Shown here in pieces: positions 25,691-34,157 of a DNA stretch of 64,000 nt. Source of the stretch: Nonomuraea maritima (GTDB lineage Bacteria > Actinomycetota > Actinomycetes > Streptosporangiales > Streptosporangiaceae); NCBI RefSeq assembly GCF_900100395.1, contig NZ_FNFB01000005.1, positions 124,001-188,000 of the forward strand, read 5' to 3'. The notes under the pieces were generated by a model. That model searched no databases. It was not told the origin of the DNA and worked only from the letters and a program-made list of their open reading frames with translations. The stretch's first letter is position 1. Every line of letters starts with the position of its first letter. Both the position numbers and the translations under genes were made by a program.

Positions 25691-25906
25691 GAGGGTGCTG
25701 ATTCCTCTCCCCGTAGTGCTTGACAACCGGCCGTGGTGGCCGGGTCTTTTACTAGTTGGAGTGCACCGGTTGGGAAAAGGTTGGGCAGAAGTGGCGACGA
25801 CTTTTGGATCATGGCCTCTACCTGCGGTAACGCGGTCAAAGTCGTCTTTGCAGGGACATGACCAGGCTCGCCCGATCTGCCGGTACGCAAACCTACGTAA
25901 GTGGGT

Positions 25907-25935
25907 GCAAAAACTTGCGTCGCAGGCCGTATAGT
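25907..25935 (+). promoter_or_regulatory. lacI promoter with possible operator
   Basis: GCAA-AAAC-TTGC dyad (25907-25918) followed by a TATAGT -10 box (25930-25935) that lies 6 bp before the ATG at 25942. The transcript would be leaderless. A wider inverted repeat CGCAAAC...GTTTGCG (25886 and 25934 regions) flanks it. Confidence 0.55.
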
Positions 25936-25941
25936 TTGCGC

Positions 25942-26931
25942 ATGACGCGACGACTCGCAGAGGTGGCCAGGAAGGTCGGAGTGAGCGAGGCGACCGTGAG
26001 CCGCGTGCTCAACGGCAAGCCCGGGGTCTCTGAGGCGACCAGGGAGGCCGTGCTCACGGCGCTCGACGTGCTCGGCTACGAACGCCCGACCCAGCTGCGC
26101 GGCGACCGCGCCCGGCTCGTGGGGCTGGTGCTGCCCGAGCTGCAGAACCCGATCTTCCCCGCCTTCGCCGAGGTGGTCGGCGGCGCGCTGGCCCAGCAGG
26201 GCTTCACCTCGGTTCTCTGCACGCGCACGGTCGGCGGCGTCTCCGAGGCCGACTACGTCGACCTGCTCCTGCAGCAGCAGGTCAGCGGCGTCGTCTTCGC
26301 CGGCGGCCTGTACGCCCAGGCCGACGCCGCGCACGGGCACTACCGCCTGCTGCACGAGCGCAAACTGCCTGCGGTGCTGGTCAACGCGGCCGTCGAGCAC
26401 CTCGACTTCCCGCAGGTGTCGTGCGACGACGCGGTGGCGGCCGAGATGGCCCTCGCCCACCTGCGGGCGCTCGGGCACGAGCGCATCGGCATGGTGCTCG
26501 GCCCGAAGGACCACATCCCGTCCCGGCGCAAGCTGGAGACGTTCGTGGCGGGAGGCGGCGACCCGGAGCTGGTCGAGCACACGATGTTCTCCCTGGAGGG
26601 CGGGCACGCCGCCGCGGCCCGGCTGGTCAGGCGCGAGGTCACCGGCGTGATCTGCGCCAGCGACCTGCTCGCGCTCGGCACCGTTCGGGCCACCCGACGG
26701 GCCGGGCTGTCGGTGCCCGGCGACGTCTCGGTCATCGGCTTCGACGACTCGGCGCTGATGAACTGCACCGAGCCGCCGCTCACCACCGTCCGCCAGCCCA
26801 TCGACGCGATGGGCCGCGCCGTGGTCGACCTCCTGGTCGCGCAGATCGACAAGGCGGTCGTGCCGGCCGACGAGCTGTTGTTCGAGCCCGAACTTGTGGT
26901 CAGGGCCTCCACAGCACGCGTACGTTCGTGA
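25942..26931 (+). CDS. LacI-family transcriptional regulator
   Basis: A 329-residue repressor with an N-terminal HTH (VARKVGVSEATVSRVLNGKPGVS) and a sugar-binding effector domain containing LVGLVLPELQNPIFPAF, VICASDLLALG, VIGFDDSALMNCTEPPLTTVRQP. It stands 93 bp upstream of, and in line with, an alpha-glucoside importer/glucosidase operon, so the inducer is probably a maltose-like or other alpha-glucoside. The start codon follows a TATAGT box by 6 bp and lacks a Shine-Dalgarno sequence. Confidence 0.93.
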   Translation: MTRRLAEVARKVGVSEATVSRVLNGKPGVSEATREAVLTALDVLGYERPTQLRGDRARLVGLVLPELQNPIFPAFAEVVGGALAQQGFTSVLCTRTVGGVSEADYVDLLLQQQVSGVVFAGGLYAQADAAHGHYRLLHERKLPAVLVNAAVEHLDFPQVSCDDAVAAEMALAHLRALGHERIGMVLGPKDHIPSRRKLETFVAGGGDPELVEHTMFSLEGGHAAAARLVRREVTGVICASDLLALGTVRATRRAGLSVPGDVSVIGFDDSALMNCTEPPLTTVRQPIDAMGRAVVDLLVAQIDKAVVPADELLFEPELVVRASTARVRS

Positions 26932-26947
26932 TGTAGTCGTTAGATTT

Positions 26948-26968
26948 CAATATATCGTCGTGATATTG
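26948..26968 (+). promoter_or_regulatory. AT-rich promoter region with inverted repeat
   Basis: CAATAT-N9-ATATTG, an exact 6-bp inverted repeat in an unusually AT-rich 40-bp stretch between lacI and the binding-protein gene. It is the best candidate for the operon's operator/promoter. Confidence 0.5.
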
Positions 26969-27024
26969 CGTACTTTGGTTGGCGATCCTATGGTGTGGGC
27001 ACCTCGCATCAGAAGGGTCAGACC

Positions 27025-28377
27025 ATGCGGAGATCCACTGGACTCGTGCTCGTCACCGTGCTCGGACTCGCGGCCACGGCATGCGGATCGGGCGAGCCCG
27101 CCGCCCCGGCCGCCGGCGGCAGTGCCCAGGCCGTGACCATCACGGTGGCCTGTCAGCCGGCCAAGACCGCGCCCAAGGAACGGCAGGCCTGGGACGACGA
27201 CGTGGCCACGTTCATGAAGGAACACCCCGGCGTGACGGTCAAGAGCACGGACCAGCAGCCGTGCTTCGACCCCAAGACGTTCGGCCCCAAGCTGGCGGGC
27301 GGCCAGATGGAGACCGTCTTCGTGGTGCCCGTGACGAACTACAACGACGTCATCTCCCAGGGCCAGGCGCTCGACATCACCCAGCACACCGGCCTCGTCA
27401 AGAACTGGAACGACCTGCGCACCGACGCGCGCGAACTGGTCACCAAGGACGGCAAGGTCTACGGCGTGCCGAACGTCCTCTACAGCGTCGGCCTCGTCTA
27501 CAACCGTGCCCTGTTCACCCAGGCCGGGCTCGACCCGGACAACCCGCCCAAGACGTGGGCGGAGGTGCGCGACGCCGCCAAGAAGATCGCCGGCCTCGGT
27601 CCCGGCTACGTCGGGTACGGCGAGTACTCCGGCGGCAACACCGGCGGCTGGCACTTCACCCAGGCCATCTACGGCCGCGGCGGCGACATCCTGACCCCCG
27701 ACAACAGCAAGGCGGCCTTCAACTCCCCTGAGGGCAAGGCCGTGCTGCAGACGCTGCACGACATGCGCTGGGTCGACAACAGCATGGGCAACAAGCTGCT
27801 CATCGGCTGGGAGTCGCTCATGGTCGCGATGGGCGGCGGCAAGGTCGGCATGATGCTCGGCGCCCCCGACGTGGTCACCGACGTCGTCACGAAGTTCAAG
27901 GGCAAGGTCTCCGACTACGGCATCACCGGCTTCCCCGAGGCCAAGGCGTCGCTGAGCGGCGGCGAAGCCTACATGATCAACCCGAAGGCGACGCCCGAGG
28001 AGGTCAAGGCGGGCCTCGAGTGGGTCGACTTCCGCTTCAACACCGTCGGCAAGGGCAGGTTCGACTTCGCCCGCGGCAAGGCCATCGGCAACCCCGTCGG
28101 CGTCCCCGACAACGCCGTCTTCGGCGACTCGCCCACCGGCCAGGCCCTCCAGGCCGACCGTGTGAAGAACGCCTCGCTGCCCGTCGAGAACTACCAGACC
28201 TACGTCGACGCCGCGGCGACGATCCCGCCGAAGGCCGAGCCTGCGCACGCGCAGGAGATCTACGCCGTCCTCGACGTGCCGATGTCGGCGGTGCTGAGCC
28301 GTAAGGACGCCAACATCGACGAGCTGCTCGCCGACGCCGAGACCAAGGTCAACAATCTGCTGGCGGCCAAGGGCTGA
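27025..28377 (+). CDS. sugar ABC transporter substrate-binding lipoprotein
   Basis: A 450-residue solute-binding protein with lipoprotein signal (lipobox TAC in LGLAATACGSG) and a two-lobe sugar-binding domain; VPNVLYSVGLVYNRALF, a typical strand-helix segment, and a region around LTPDNSKAAFNSPEGKAVLQ. It is the first gene of an importer operon. AAGGG lies 8 bp before the ATG. Because a GH13 alpha-glucosidase ends the operon, the ligand is likely an alpha-glucoside (maltose, trehalose, sucrose or isomaltose type). Confidence 0.92.
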   Translation: MRRSTGLVLVTVLGLAATACGSGEPAAPAAGGSAQAVTITVACQPAKTAPKERQAWDDDVATFMKEHPGVTVKSTDQQPCFDPKTFGPKLAGGQMETVFVVPVTNYNDVISQGQALDITQHTGLVKNWNDLRTDARELVTKDGKVYGVPNVLYSVGLVYNRALFTQAGLDPDNPPKTWAEVRDAAKKIAGLGPGYVGYGEYSGGNTGGWHFTQAIYGRGGDILTPDNSKAAFNSPEGKAVLQTLHDMRWVDNSMGNKLLIGWESLMVAMGGGKVGMMLGAPDVVTDVVTKFKGKVSDYGITGFPEAKASLSGGEAYMINPKATPEEVKAGLEWVDFRFNTVGKGRFDFARGKAIGNPVGVPDNAVFGDSPTGQALQADRVKNASLPVENYQTYVDAAATIPPKAEPAHAQEIYAVLDVPMSAVLSRKDANIDELLADAETKVNNLLAAKG

Positions 28378-28382
28378 GCTGG

Positions 28383-29249
28383 ATGGGAGTCTTGCGGCGC
28401 AACCTGACGGCCTACGGTTTCCTGTGCGCGGCGCTGTTCTGCTTCACGGTGTTCGCCTGGTATCCGATGGTCAGGGAGTTCATCCTGAGCTTCCAGAAGA
28501 CCGATCTGATCAACTCGCCCGAGTGGGTGGGCCTGGCGAACTTCCGTGGAGCAGTGCAGGACCCGGCCTTCTGGGAGGCCTGGCTCAACACCGTGGAGTT
28601 CACGTTCCTCGCGCTGCTCTGCGGTTACGCCGTGCCGTTCGTCGTCGCGCTCGTGCTGAACGAGCTGCGCCACGCCCGGGCCTACCTGCGGTTCGTGGTC
28701 TACCTGCCGGTCATGCTGCCGCCGATCGTGGCCGTGCTGCTGTTCCGGTGGTTCTACGACCCGGGGCCCGGGCTGTTCAACCAGATCCTGGACGTCTTCG
28801 GCGTCCCGCCGCTGGCCTGGCTGGACAGCTCGTCCACCGCGCTTATCTCACTGGTCCTCGTGGCGACCTGGATGAACATGGGCAGCGCGACGCTCATCTA
28901 CCTGGCCGCGCTGCAGAACATCCCGCCTGAGCTGTACGAGGCCGCCGAGCTCGACGGGGCCGGCGTCTTCCGGCGCATCCGGCACGTCACGATCCCGCAG
29001 ACCCGGCTGATCCTGCTGCTCATGCTGATGCTGCAGATCGTGGCGACCATGCAGGTGTTCATCGAGCCGTACATGCTGACCGGCGGCGGACCGGAGAACG
29101 CGACCGTCACCGTGGCGTACCTGATGTACCAGTTCGCCTTCTCGCAGATGAACTACGGCCAGGCGGGAGCACTCGGCATGATGCTCATGCTCGTGCTGCT
29201 CGTGTTCGCCGCCTTCCAGCTCCGTTCCACCCGGGAGGACGCGGCATGA
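28383..29249 (+). CDS. carbohydrate ABC transporter permease, MalF type
   Basis: A 288-residue membrane protein with six predicted helices; the EAA loop is ELYEAAELDGAGVFRRI. The gene starts 5 bp after the binding-protein stop and its last four bases overlap the next start, so the operon is tightly coupled. It forms the heterodimeric channel with the next permease. Confidence 0.93.
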   Translation: MGVLRRNLTAYGFLCAALFCFTVFAWYPMVREFILSFQKTDLINSPEWVGLANFRGAVQDPAFWEAWLNTVEFTFLALLCGYAVPFVVALVLNELRHARAYLRFVVYLPVMLPPIVAVLLFRWFYDPGPGLFNQILDVFGVPPLAWLDSSSTALISLVLVATWMNMGSATLIYLAALQNIPPELYEAAELDGAGVFRRIRHVTIPQTRLILLLMLMLQIVATMQVFIEPYMLTGGGPENATVTVAYLMYQFAFSQMNYGQAGALGMMLMLVLLVFAAFQLRSTREDAA

Positions 29250-30211
29250 CCTCACGCGAGGCGGCGGTCGCCGACCGGCCGGCGACGCGGGGGCCGCGGA
29301 CGCCCGCCGCCCGGCAGCGGCGCAGACGGCGGTCGCCCCGGCCCATGAACGTGCAGTTCCGCACCATCATCTCGCCCCACCAGCTCAACAGCAGGTGGGG
29401 ACGGCGGATCTACTGGCTCGTGCTGGCCGCGGTGATCGTGACGTTCAGCCTGGCCTTCGTGTTCCCGCTGTACTGGATGGTCAGCGGCGCCATGAAGACG
29501 CCGGAAGAAGTGGCGCAGATGCCGCCGACGCTCGTCCCGGCGCAGCCCACGCTCGACCCGTTCTTCGAGGCATGGGACCTGTTCGACATCGGCACCCTGC
29601 TGGCCAACACCGTCTACTACTCGCTCGGCGCCTGGCTGTTCTGCATGTGCGTGGACGTCGCGGCGGCGTACGCGCTGTCGAAGCTGCGGCCGGCGTTCGG
29701 CAACGTCATCCTCGGCGCGATGCTGGCCACGCTCATGGTCCCGCCGATGGTGATCCTCATTCCGCTGTACGTCACGATCGTCGACCTCGGGCTGCTCAAC
29801 AACCCGTGGGGCCTGTGGTTCCCCGCGGCGGCCAACGGCTTCAACATCTTCCTGCTCAAGCGGTTCTTCGACTCCATCCCGCGCGAGCTGATCGAGGCGG
29901 CGCAGATCGACGGCGCGGGCCCCTTGCGGGTCCTCTGGTCGGTCGTGCTGCCGGTCTCGCGGCCGATCCTCGGCGTCGTCTCCATCTTCACCATCGTCAC
30001 CGCGTTCAAGGACTTCGTCCTGCCGCTGCTGGTCATGACCGACAGCGAGAAGATGACGATCAGCGTGGGCCTGTCGCAGACGGCGGGAGCGGTGACCCAG
30101 AACCAGGTCATGGGCGGGCTGGTCATCGCCAGCATCCCCATGATCATCGTTTTCTTCATCTTCCAACGGCACATCATGGCGGGCCTTACCGCCGGAAGCA
30201 TCAAGGGATAG
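29246..30211 (+). CDS. carbohydrate ABC transporter permease, MalG type
   Basis: A 321-residue permease with a long basic N-terminal extension (about 50 residues, many Arg/Pro) before the first helix, an EAA loop ([18 protein letters not shown]) and the typical C-terminal LTAGSIKG. It starts within an ATGA overlap with the MalF-type gene. The operon contains no ATPase gene, so a shared MsiK-like ATPase is inferred. Confidence 0.93.
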   Translation: MTSREAAVADRPATRGPRTPAARQRRRRRSPRPMNVQFRTIISPHQLNSRWGRRIYWLVLAAVIVTFSLAFVFPLYWMVSGAMKTPEEVAQMPPTLVPAQPTLDPFFEAWDLFDIGTLLANTVYYSLGAWLFCMCVDVAAAYALSKLRPAFGNVILGAMLATLMVPPMVILIPLYVTIVDLGLLNNPWGLWFPAAANGFNIFLLKRFFDSIPRELIEAAQIDGAGPLRVLWSVVLPVSRPILGVVSIFTIVTAFKDFVLPLLVMTDSEKMTISVGLSQTAGAVTQNQVMGGLVIASIPMIIVFFIFQRHIMAGLTAGSIKG

Positions 30212-30214
30212 CGC

Positions 30215-31729
30215 ATGTCGCAAACGTGGTGGCGGGGCGCCGCGATCTACCAGGTCTACCTGCGGAGTTTCGCGGACGGGAACGGCGACGGCATCGGCGA
30301 CCTCGCCGGGCTGCGCTCCCGTCTGCCGTACCTGAAGGATCTCGGGATCGACGCTCTCTGGCTCAACCCGTGGTACCCGTCGCCGATGGCCGACGGCGGC
30401 TACGACGTGGCCGACTACCGGGGCATCGAACCCGACTTCGGCACGCTCACCGAGGCCGAACGGTTCATCGAGGAGGCGCACGACCTCGGCATCAAGGTCA
30501 TCATCGACGTGGTGCCCAACCACAGCTCCACCGAGAGCGCCTGGTTCAAGCAGGCGCTCGCCGACCCGTCCGTCCGCGACCGCTTCTGGTTCAGCGACGA
30601 GCCGCTCAACGACTGGCAGTCGATCTTCGGCGGCCCGGCCTGGACGCAGGTGCCCGACGGGCAGTGGTACCTGCACCTGTTCGCCCCGGAGCAGCCCGAC
30701 TTCAACTGGGCGAACCCCGAGGTCCACCAGGAGTTCGAGGACGTGCTGCGCTTCTGGTTCGAGCGCGGCGTGGACGGCTTCCGCATCGACTCGGCCGCGC
30801 TGCTGTTCAAGTCGGACACCGCCTACGAGGACCTCGACGAGGTGCACGGCGTCTACCGCCGCTGGCGGGAGATCGCCGACGAGTACGGCGGGCGCGTGCT
30901 CATCGGGGAGGTCTGGCTGCCCGACCAGGAGCGGTTCGCCCGCTACCTGCGCCCCGACGAGCTGCACACCGCCTTCAACTTCGACTTCCTGTCCTGCCCG
31001 TGGGACCCGGACGAGCTGCGCCGGGTCATCGACCTCACCCTGACGACCCACACCCCGATCGGCGCGCCGCCGACGTGGGTGCTGTCCAACCACGACGTGA
31101 CCCGCCCGGTCACCCGGTACGGCCGTGCCGACACCACGTTCGAGCACGGCGGACGCCTGCACGGCGCCCCGTCGGACCTCGAACTCGGCTACCGGCGGGC
31201 CCGCGCCGCGGCGCTGCTCGCGATGGCCCTGCCCGGCTCGGTCTACGTCTACCAGGGTGAGGAGCTGGGTCTGCCCGAGGTGGAGGACCTGCCCGACGAG
31301 GCGCGCCAGGACCCGATGTACGCCCGCTCGGGCGGCACGAACCCGGGGCGTGACGGCTGCCGGGTGCCGCTCCCGTGGTCGGGGGAGGAGCCGCCGTTCG
31401 GGTTCGGCACGGGCACGCCGTGGCTGCCGCAGCCGGACAGCTGGCACAAGCTGACAGCCGAGGCCCAGCGGACGGACCTGGGCTCGATGCTCAACCTCTA
31501 CCGGTCGGCGTTGCGGTTGCGCGCCGAACTGCTCGGCGACGGGACCATGACGTGGCTCTCGGCCGAGGACCGGGTGCTGGCCTTCACCCGCGACTCCGGC
31601 CTGACCTGCGTCACCAACCTCGGCCCCGACCCCGTCCCGCTGCCCGCGGGCCGGCTGCTCCTGGCCAGCGGCCCCCTGGACGACGGCGTCCTGCCGCCCG
31701 ACACCACGGCGTGGCTGGTGCCGTCCTGA
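30215..31729 (+). CDS. GH13 alpha-glucosidase
   Basis: A 504-residue cytoplasmic GH13 enzyme. Conserved regions are DVVPNH (I), GFRIDSA with the nucleophile Asp192 (II), GEVW with the acid/base Glu232 (III) and SNHD with Asp294 (IV). The start of the barrel, [21 protein letters not shown], is typical of the alpha-glucosidase/oligo-1,6-glucosidase subgroup. It hydrolyses the imported alpha-glucoside from the non-reducing end. It starts 3 bp after the permease stop, so it completes the operon. Exact linkage preference (1,4 or 1,6) cannot be decided from sequence alone. Confidence 0.93.
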   Translation: MSQTWWRGAAIYQVYLRSFADGNGDGIGDLAGLRSRLPYLKDLGIDALWLNPWYPSPMADGGYDVADYRGIEPDFGTLTEAERFIEEAHDLGIKVIIDVVPNHSSTESAWFKQALADPSVRDRFWFSDEPLNDWQSIFGGPAWTQVPDGQWYLHLFAPEQPDFNWANPEVHQEFEDVLRFWFERGVDGFRIDSAALLFKSDTAYEDLDEVHGVYRRWREIADEYGGRVLIGEVWLPDQERFARYLRPDELHTAFNFDFLSCPWDPDELRRVIDLTLTTHTPIGAPPTWVLSNHDVTRPVTRYGRADTTFEHGGRLHGAPSDLELGYRRARAAALLAMALPGSVYVYQGEELGLPEVEDLPDEARQDPMYARSGGTNPGRDGCRVPLPWSGEEPPFGFGTGTPWLPQPDSWHKLTAEAQRTDLGSMLNLYRSALRLRAELLGDGTMTWLSAEDRVLAFTRDSGLTCVTNLGPDPVPLPAGRLLLASGPLDDGVLPPDTTAWLVPS

Positions 31730-31772
31730 CGACGCCAGCGGGAGGGGCGCGCGGCCCGGTTACGATCCCGTT

Positions 31773-32306
31773 GTGACACGGCTGCGCAGGATGCTTCCGC
31801 ACGAGCTCGGCCCCGAGGCGAGGGCGCTCTACGAGGAGATCGCCTCGGGGCCGCGCGGCGGCTTCATGCTCGCCCCCGACGGCGGGCTGACCGGGCCGTT
31901 CAACGCGATGCTGCTCAGCCCGCCGGTCGGCGGCGCGCTCCAGGAGCTGGGGGCGGCCGTCCGCTACCGGTCGACGCTGAGCGACCGGGCGCGCGAGCTG
32001 GCGATCCTCGTCGTGGCCGGACACCACGACAGCGCATTCGAGCAGGCGGCCCACGAGCCGATCGCCCGATCCCTTGGCTTCACCGACGACCAGCTCCACG
32101 CCCTGCGTGAAGGAAAGCCGCTGACCCTGCCGGACGACGAGGCCACGGTGCTCGCCGTGACCCGCGCCCTGGTGCGCAAGGGCGACCTGGACGACACGGA
32201 ATACGCCTCACTGGACGAACGGCAACTGTTCGAACTCACCACCCTGGTCGGCTACTACTCGACCCTGGCCCTCCAGCTCCGCGTCTTCCGGGTGCCGACC
32301 GGGTGA
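31773..32306 (+). CDS. carboxymuconolactone decarboxylase-family (AhpD-like fold) protein
   Basis: A 177-residue all-helical protein with the CMD-family segment RELAILVVAGHHDSAFEQAAHEP. The CxxC redox pair of AhpD is absent, so a peroxidase-type role is unlikely; the conserved Glu/His region resembles gamma-carboxymuconolactone decarboxylases, but no protocatechuate genes are nearby. Function unknown. The GTG start lies 6 bp after a TACGAT box (31761-31766), hence probably leaderless. A 33-bp tandem duplication begins in its last codons. It converges with the phosphotransferase gene. Confidence 0.82.
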   Translation: MTRLRRMLPHELGPEARALYEEIASGPRGGFMLAPDGGLTGPFNAMLLSPPVGGALQELGAAVRYRSTLSDRARELAILVVAGHHDSAFEQAAHEPIARSLGFTDDQLHALREGKPLTLPDDEATVLAVTRALVRKGDLDDTEYASLDERQLFELTTLVGYYSTLALQLRVFRVPTG

Positions 32307-32330
32307 GGGCTCCGCGTCTTCCGGGTGCCG
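32276..32330 (+). repeat. tandem duplication at a gene end
   Basis: A 22-bp block at 32276-32297 recurs exactly at 32309-32330, offset by 33 bp. The first copy encodes the last residues of the CMD-family protein and the second lies after its stop; if read in frame it would give a similar C-terminus. Confidence 0.9.
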
Positions 32331-32343
32331 CCCTCCTGAGTGC

Positions 32344-33210
32344 TCAGCGGCCTTGCGGGTCCCGCAGCCAGGAGTCGAGGGCGGCGCGGGCCGACGGCCC
32401 CCACCGCTGCGGCGACCGGGCCGCCCGGGCGAGCACCCACAGAGTCCCCTGCAGCGCCCGTGCCGCGCCGTACACGCGCAGGGCGGGGTCGTCGGGATCG
32501 ACGCCGTAGGCGCGCAACGCCGCGTGCCCGTCCAGTCGGGTGGTACGGCGCAGACACACCAGATCCCACCCGACGGGCCCCGCCGTCGTCTCCTCGAAGT
32601 CGTTCCACAGCAGACCGCCGGGGGTGGCGAGCAGGTTGCCGGGATGCGCGTCGCCGTGCACGGCCTGCACCTCGCCCACCTCGCTCAGCCGAGCCGCCAG
32701 CTCGGCGTGGGCGTCCCGCAACCGCCCGAGCACATCCGGCTCGCACACCCCGGCCAGCGCCGCGAGCAGCCGCGCCGGCTCCTCCAGCACCGGCCCGAGC
32801 CGCGGCAGCTCGCCGGGGAAGCCCCGCAGGACGGCGTGCAGCTCGGCCAGCGCCCGCCCGGCCGCGTCGGGCGTGATGACGTGGTCGGGGTCGTGCTCGA
32901 CGTGGGCCCAGAAGGAGACCGCGACGCCGTCCTGTACGTAAGGTCCCGGGGGCAGCAGGTCGCTCGGCGGCACCACAGGGGCTCCCGCCGCGTGCAGGAA
33001 CGACACGACGGCCGCCTCACGGGCCAGCGCGTCGCCGGGGCTCGGCCGGCCCAGCGCGGTGACGGTGGGGACGCGGGCCACCAGGGGCGCGGGGCGCAGG
33101 TGGATGCGGAGGCTGAACGAGTCGTGCAGGACGACAGGCTCGTGAACGAGGATCCCGTGGGACTCGGCGACGGCGACGGCGGCCGACACGGCTGCCTGAT
33201 GCGAGGTCAT
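32344..33210 (-). CDS. aminoglycoside phosphotransferase-like (APH/choline kinase fold) enzyme
   Basis: A 288-residue kinase-like protein. The catalytic loop is VHGDAHPGNLL and the metal-binding DFE motif is NDFEETTAGPVGWDL; the N-lobe has a degenerate glycine-rich region and no clear conserved Lys/Glu pair. Such proteins phosphorylate small molecules such as aminoglycosides, choline, homoserine or macrolides; the substrate is unknown. Its start overlaps the stop of the Ser/Thr kinase gene by 4 bp, so both come from one message. Association with a protein kinase and a DNA methylase is unusual. Confidence 0.85.
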   Translation of the reverse strand: MTSHQAAVSAAVAVAESHGILVHEPVVLHDSFSLRIHLRPAPLVARVPTVTALGRPSPGDALAREAAVVSFLHAAGAPVVPPSDLLPPGPYVQDGVAVSFWAHVEHDPDHVITPDAAGRALAELHAVLRGFPGELPRLGPVLEEPARLLAALAGVCEPDVLGRLRDAHAELAARLSEVGEVQAVHGDAHPGNLLATPGGLLWNDFEETTAGPVGWDLVCLRRTTRLDGHAALRAYGVDPDDPALRVYGAARALQGTLWVLARAARSPQRWGPSARAALDSWLRDPQGR

Positions 33211-34100
33211 CGTTCGCTCAGGACGCGGCCCACCATGCGGGCGTACATGCGTCCTGGGCTCGGGGCCGTGGCGAGGAAGCCGGGCAGCATGGGCAGGTCG
33301 ACCGCGAACGGGTCGAGCCGTTCGTACAGCTCGCCCGCGTCGGCCGGGCGGTCGTCCGGCTTCTTCTCCAGCAGCTGGGCGAGCAGCGCCGCGAGCGGCT
33401 CAGGCAGCCCCGGCACGCGCGGCGGGTGCTCCCTGACCTGCTTCTCGAAGACGACGTAGTCGGTGGGGCCGGTGAAGAGCTGACGTCCGGTCAGCATCTC
33501 GTGCAGGACGCAGCCGAGCGCGTACAGGTCGCTGCGCGGCTCGGCGACGCCGTGTTGGATCTGCTCGGGCGCCATGTACGCGGGAGTGCCCATGATCTGC
33601 CCGATCCTGGTGAACGTCGTGGCGTCCGACTCGCGCAGCATCGCCAGGCCGAAGTCGAGCACCTTCACGCTGCCGTCGGGGCAGAGCATGAGGTTCGTCG
33701 GTTTGAGGTCGCGGTGGCAGATCGCGAGGGCGTGCGCGGCCGACAGGACGGCGCACGCCTGGGCCGCGATCGCCGCCGCCCACGACACCGGCAGCGGCCC
33801 GTGCTCGTGCACGACGTCGGCCACCGTGACGCCCTCGATGAACTGCATCACCTGGTAGAGGCGCTGCTCGTGGGTGCCGAAGTCGTACAGGACGGGCGCG
33901 CCCGGGTGTTCCAGCCGGGCGAGGATGCGCGCCTCGCGCAGGAACCTGCGTTCCAGCTCCTGGTCGGGGCCGCTCGGCAGGCGCAGCAGCTTCACCGCCA
34001 CGCGGCGGTCGAGGTGCCGGTCGTGCCCGGCGTACACGGCTCCCATGCCGCCCTGCCCGAGAGGGAGGTCGTCGAGTTCATAGCGGTCGCCGATGACCAT
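33207..34100 (-). CDS. Hanks-type serine/threonine protein kinase
   Basis: A 297-residue kinase consisting almost only of the catalytic domain: glycine loop GQGGMGAVY, Lys37 (VAVKLL), HRDLKPTN with catalytic Asp131, DFG at 149-151, and MGTPAYMAPEQ. There is no transmembrane helix or PASTA/extracellular sensor, so it is cytosolic; the last 30 residues are basic and hydrophobic. A GGGGAGGG site precedes the ATG. It lies between the methylase gene (57-bp gap with direct repeats) and the overlapping phosphotransferase gene, all on the minus strand. The divergent PP2C gene may encode the opposing phosphatase. Confidence 0.93.
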   Translation of the reverse strand: MVIGDRYELDDLPLGQGGMGAVYAGHDRHLDRRVAVKLLRLPSGPDQELERRFLREARILARLEHPGAPVLYDFGTHEQRLYQVMQFIEGVTVADVVHEHGPLPVSWAAAIAAQACAVLSAAHALAICHRDLKPTNLMLCPDGSVKVLDFGLAMLRESDATTFTRIGQIMGTPAYMAPEQIQHGVAEPRSDLYALGCVLHEMLTGRQLFTGPTDYVVFEKQVREHPPRVPGLPEPLAALLAQLLEKKPDDRPADAGELYERLDPFAVDLPMLPGFLATAPSPGRMYARMVGRVLSER

Positions 34101-34119
34101 GCGACCCTCCCCGCAGCTT

Positions 34120-34150
34120 CACTCGGCAAAGCATTACATTCGGCAAAAGC
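34120..34150. promoter_or_regulatory. direct repeats upstream of the kinase gene
   Basis: CACTCGGCAAAGC (34120-34132) and CATTCGGCAAAAGC (34137-34150) are near-identical, 17 bp apart, and fill the short gap between methylase stop and kinase start. They may be regulator sites or a promoter element. Confidence 0.35.
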
Positions 34151-34157
34151 TACACCG

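Noticed and set aside
29252..31447. A 731-codon minus-strand frame over the permease and glucosidase genes
   Set aside because: Shadow frame of the alpha-glucoside operon, low-complexity Arg/Asp/Val composition, no family resemblance.
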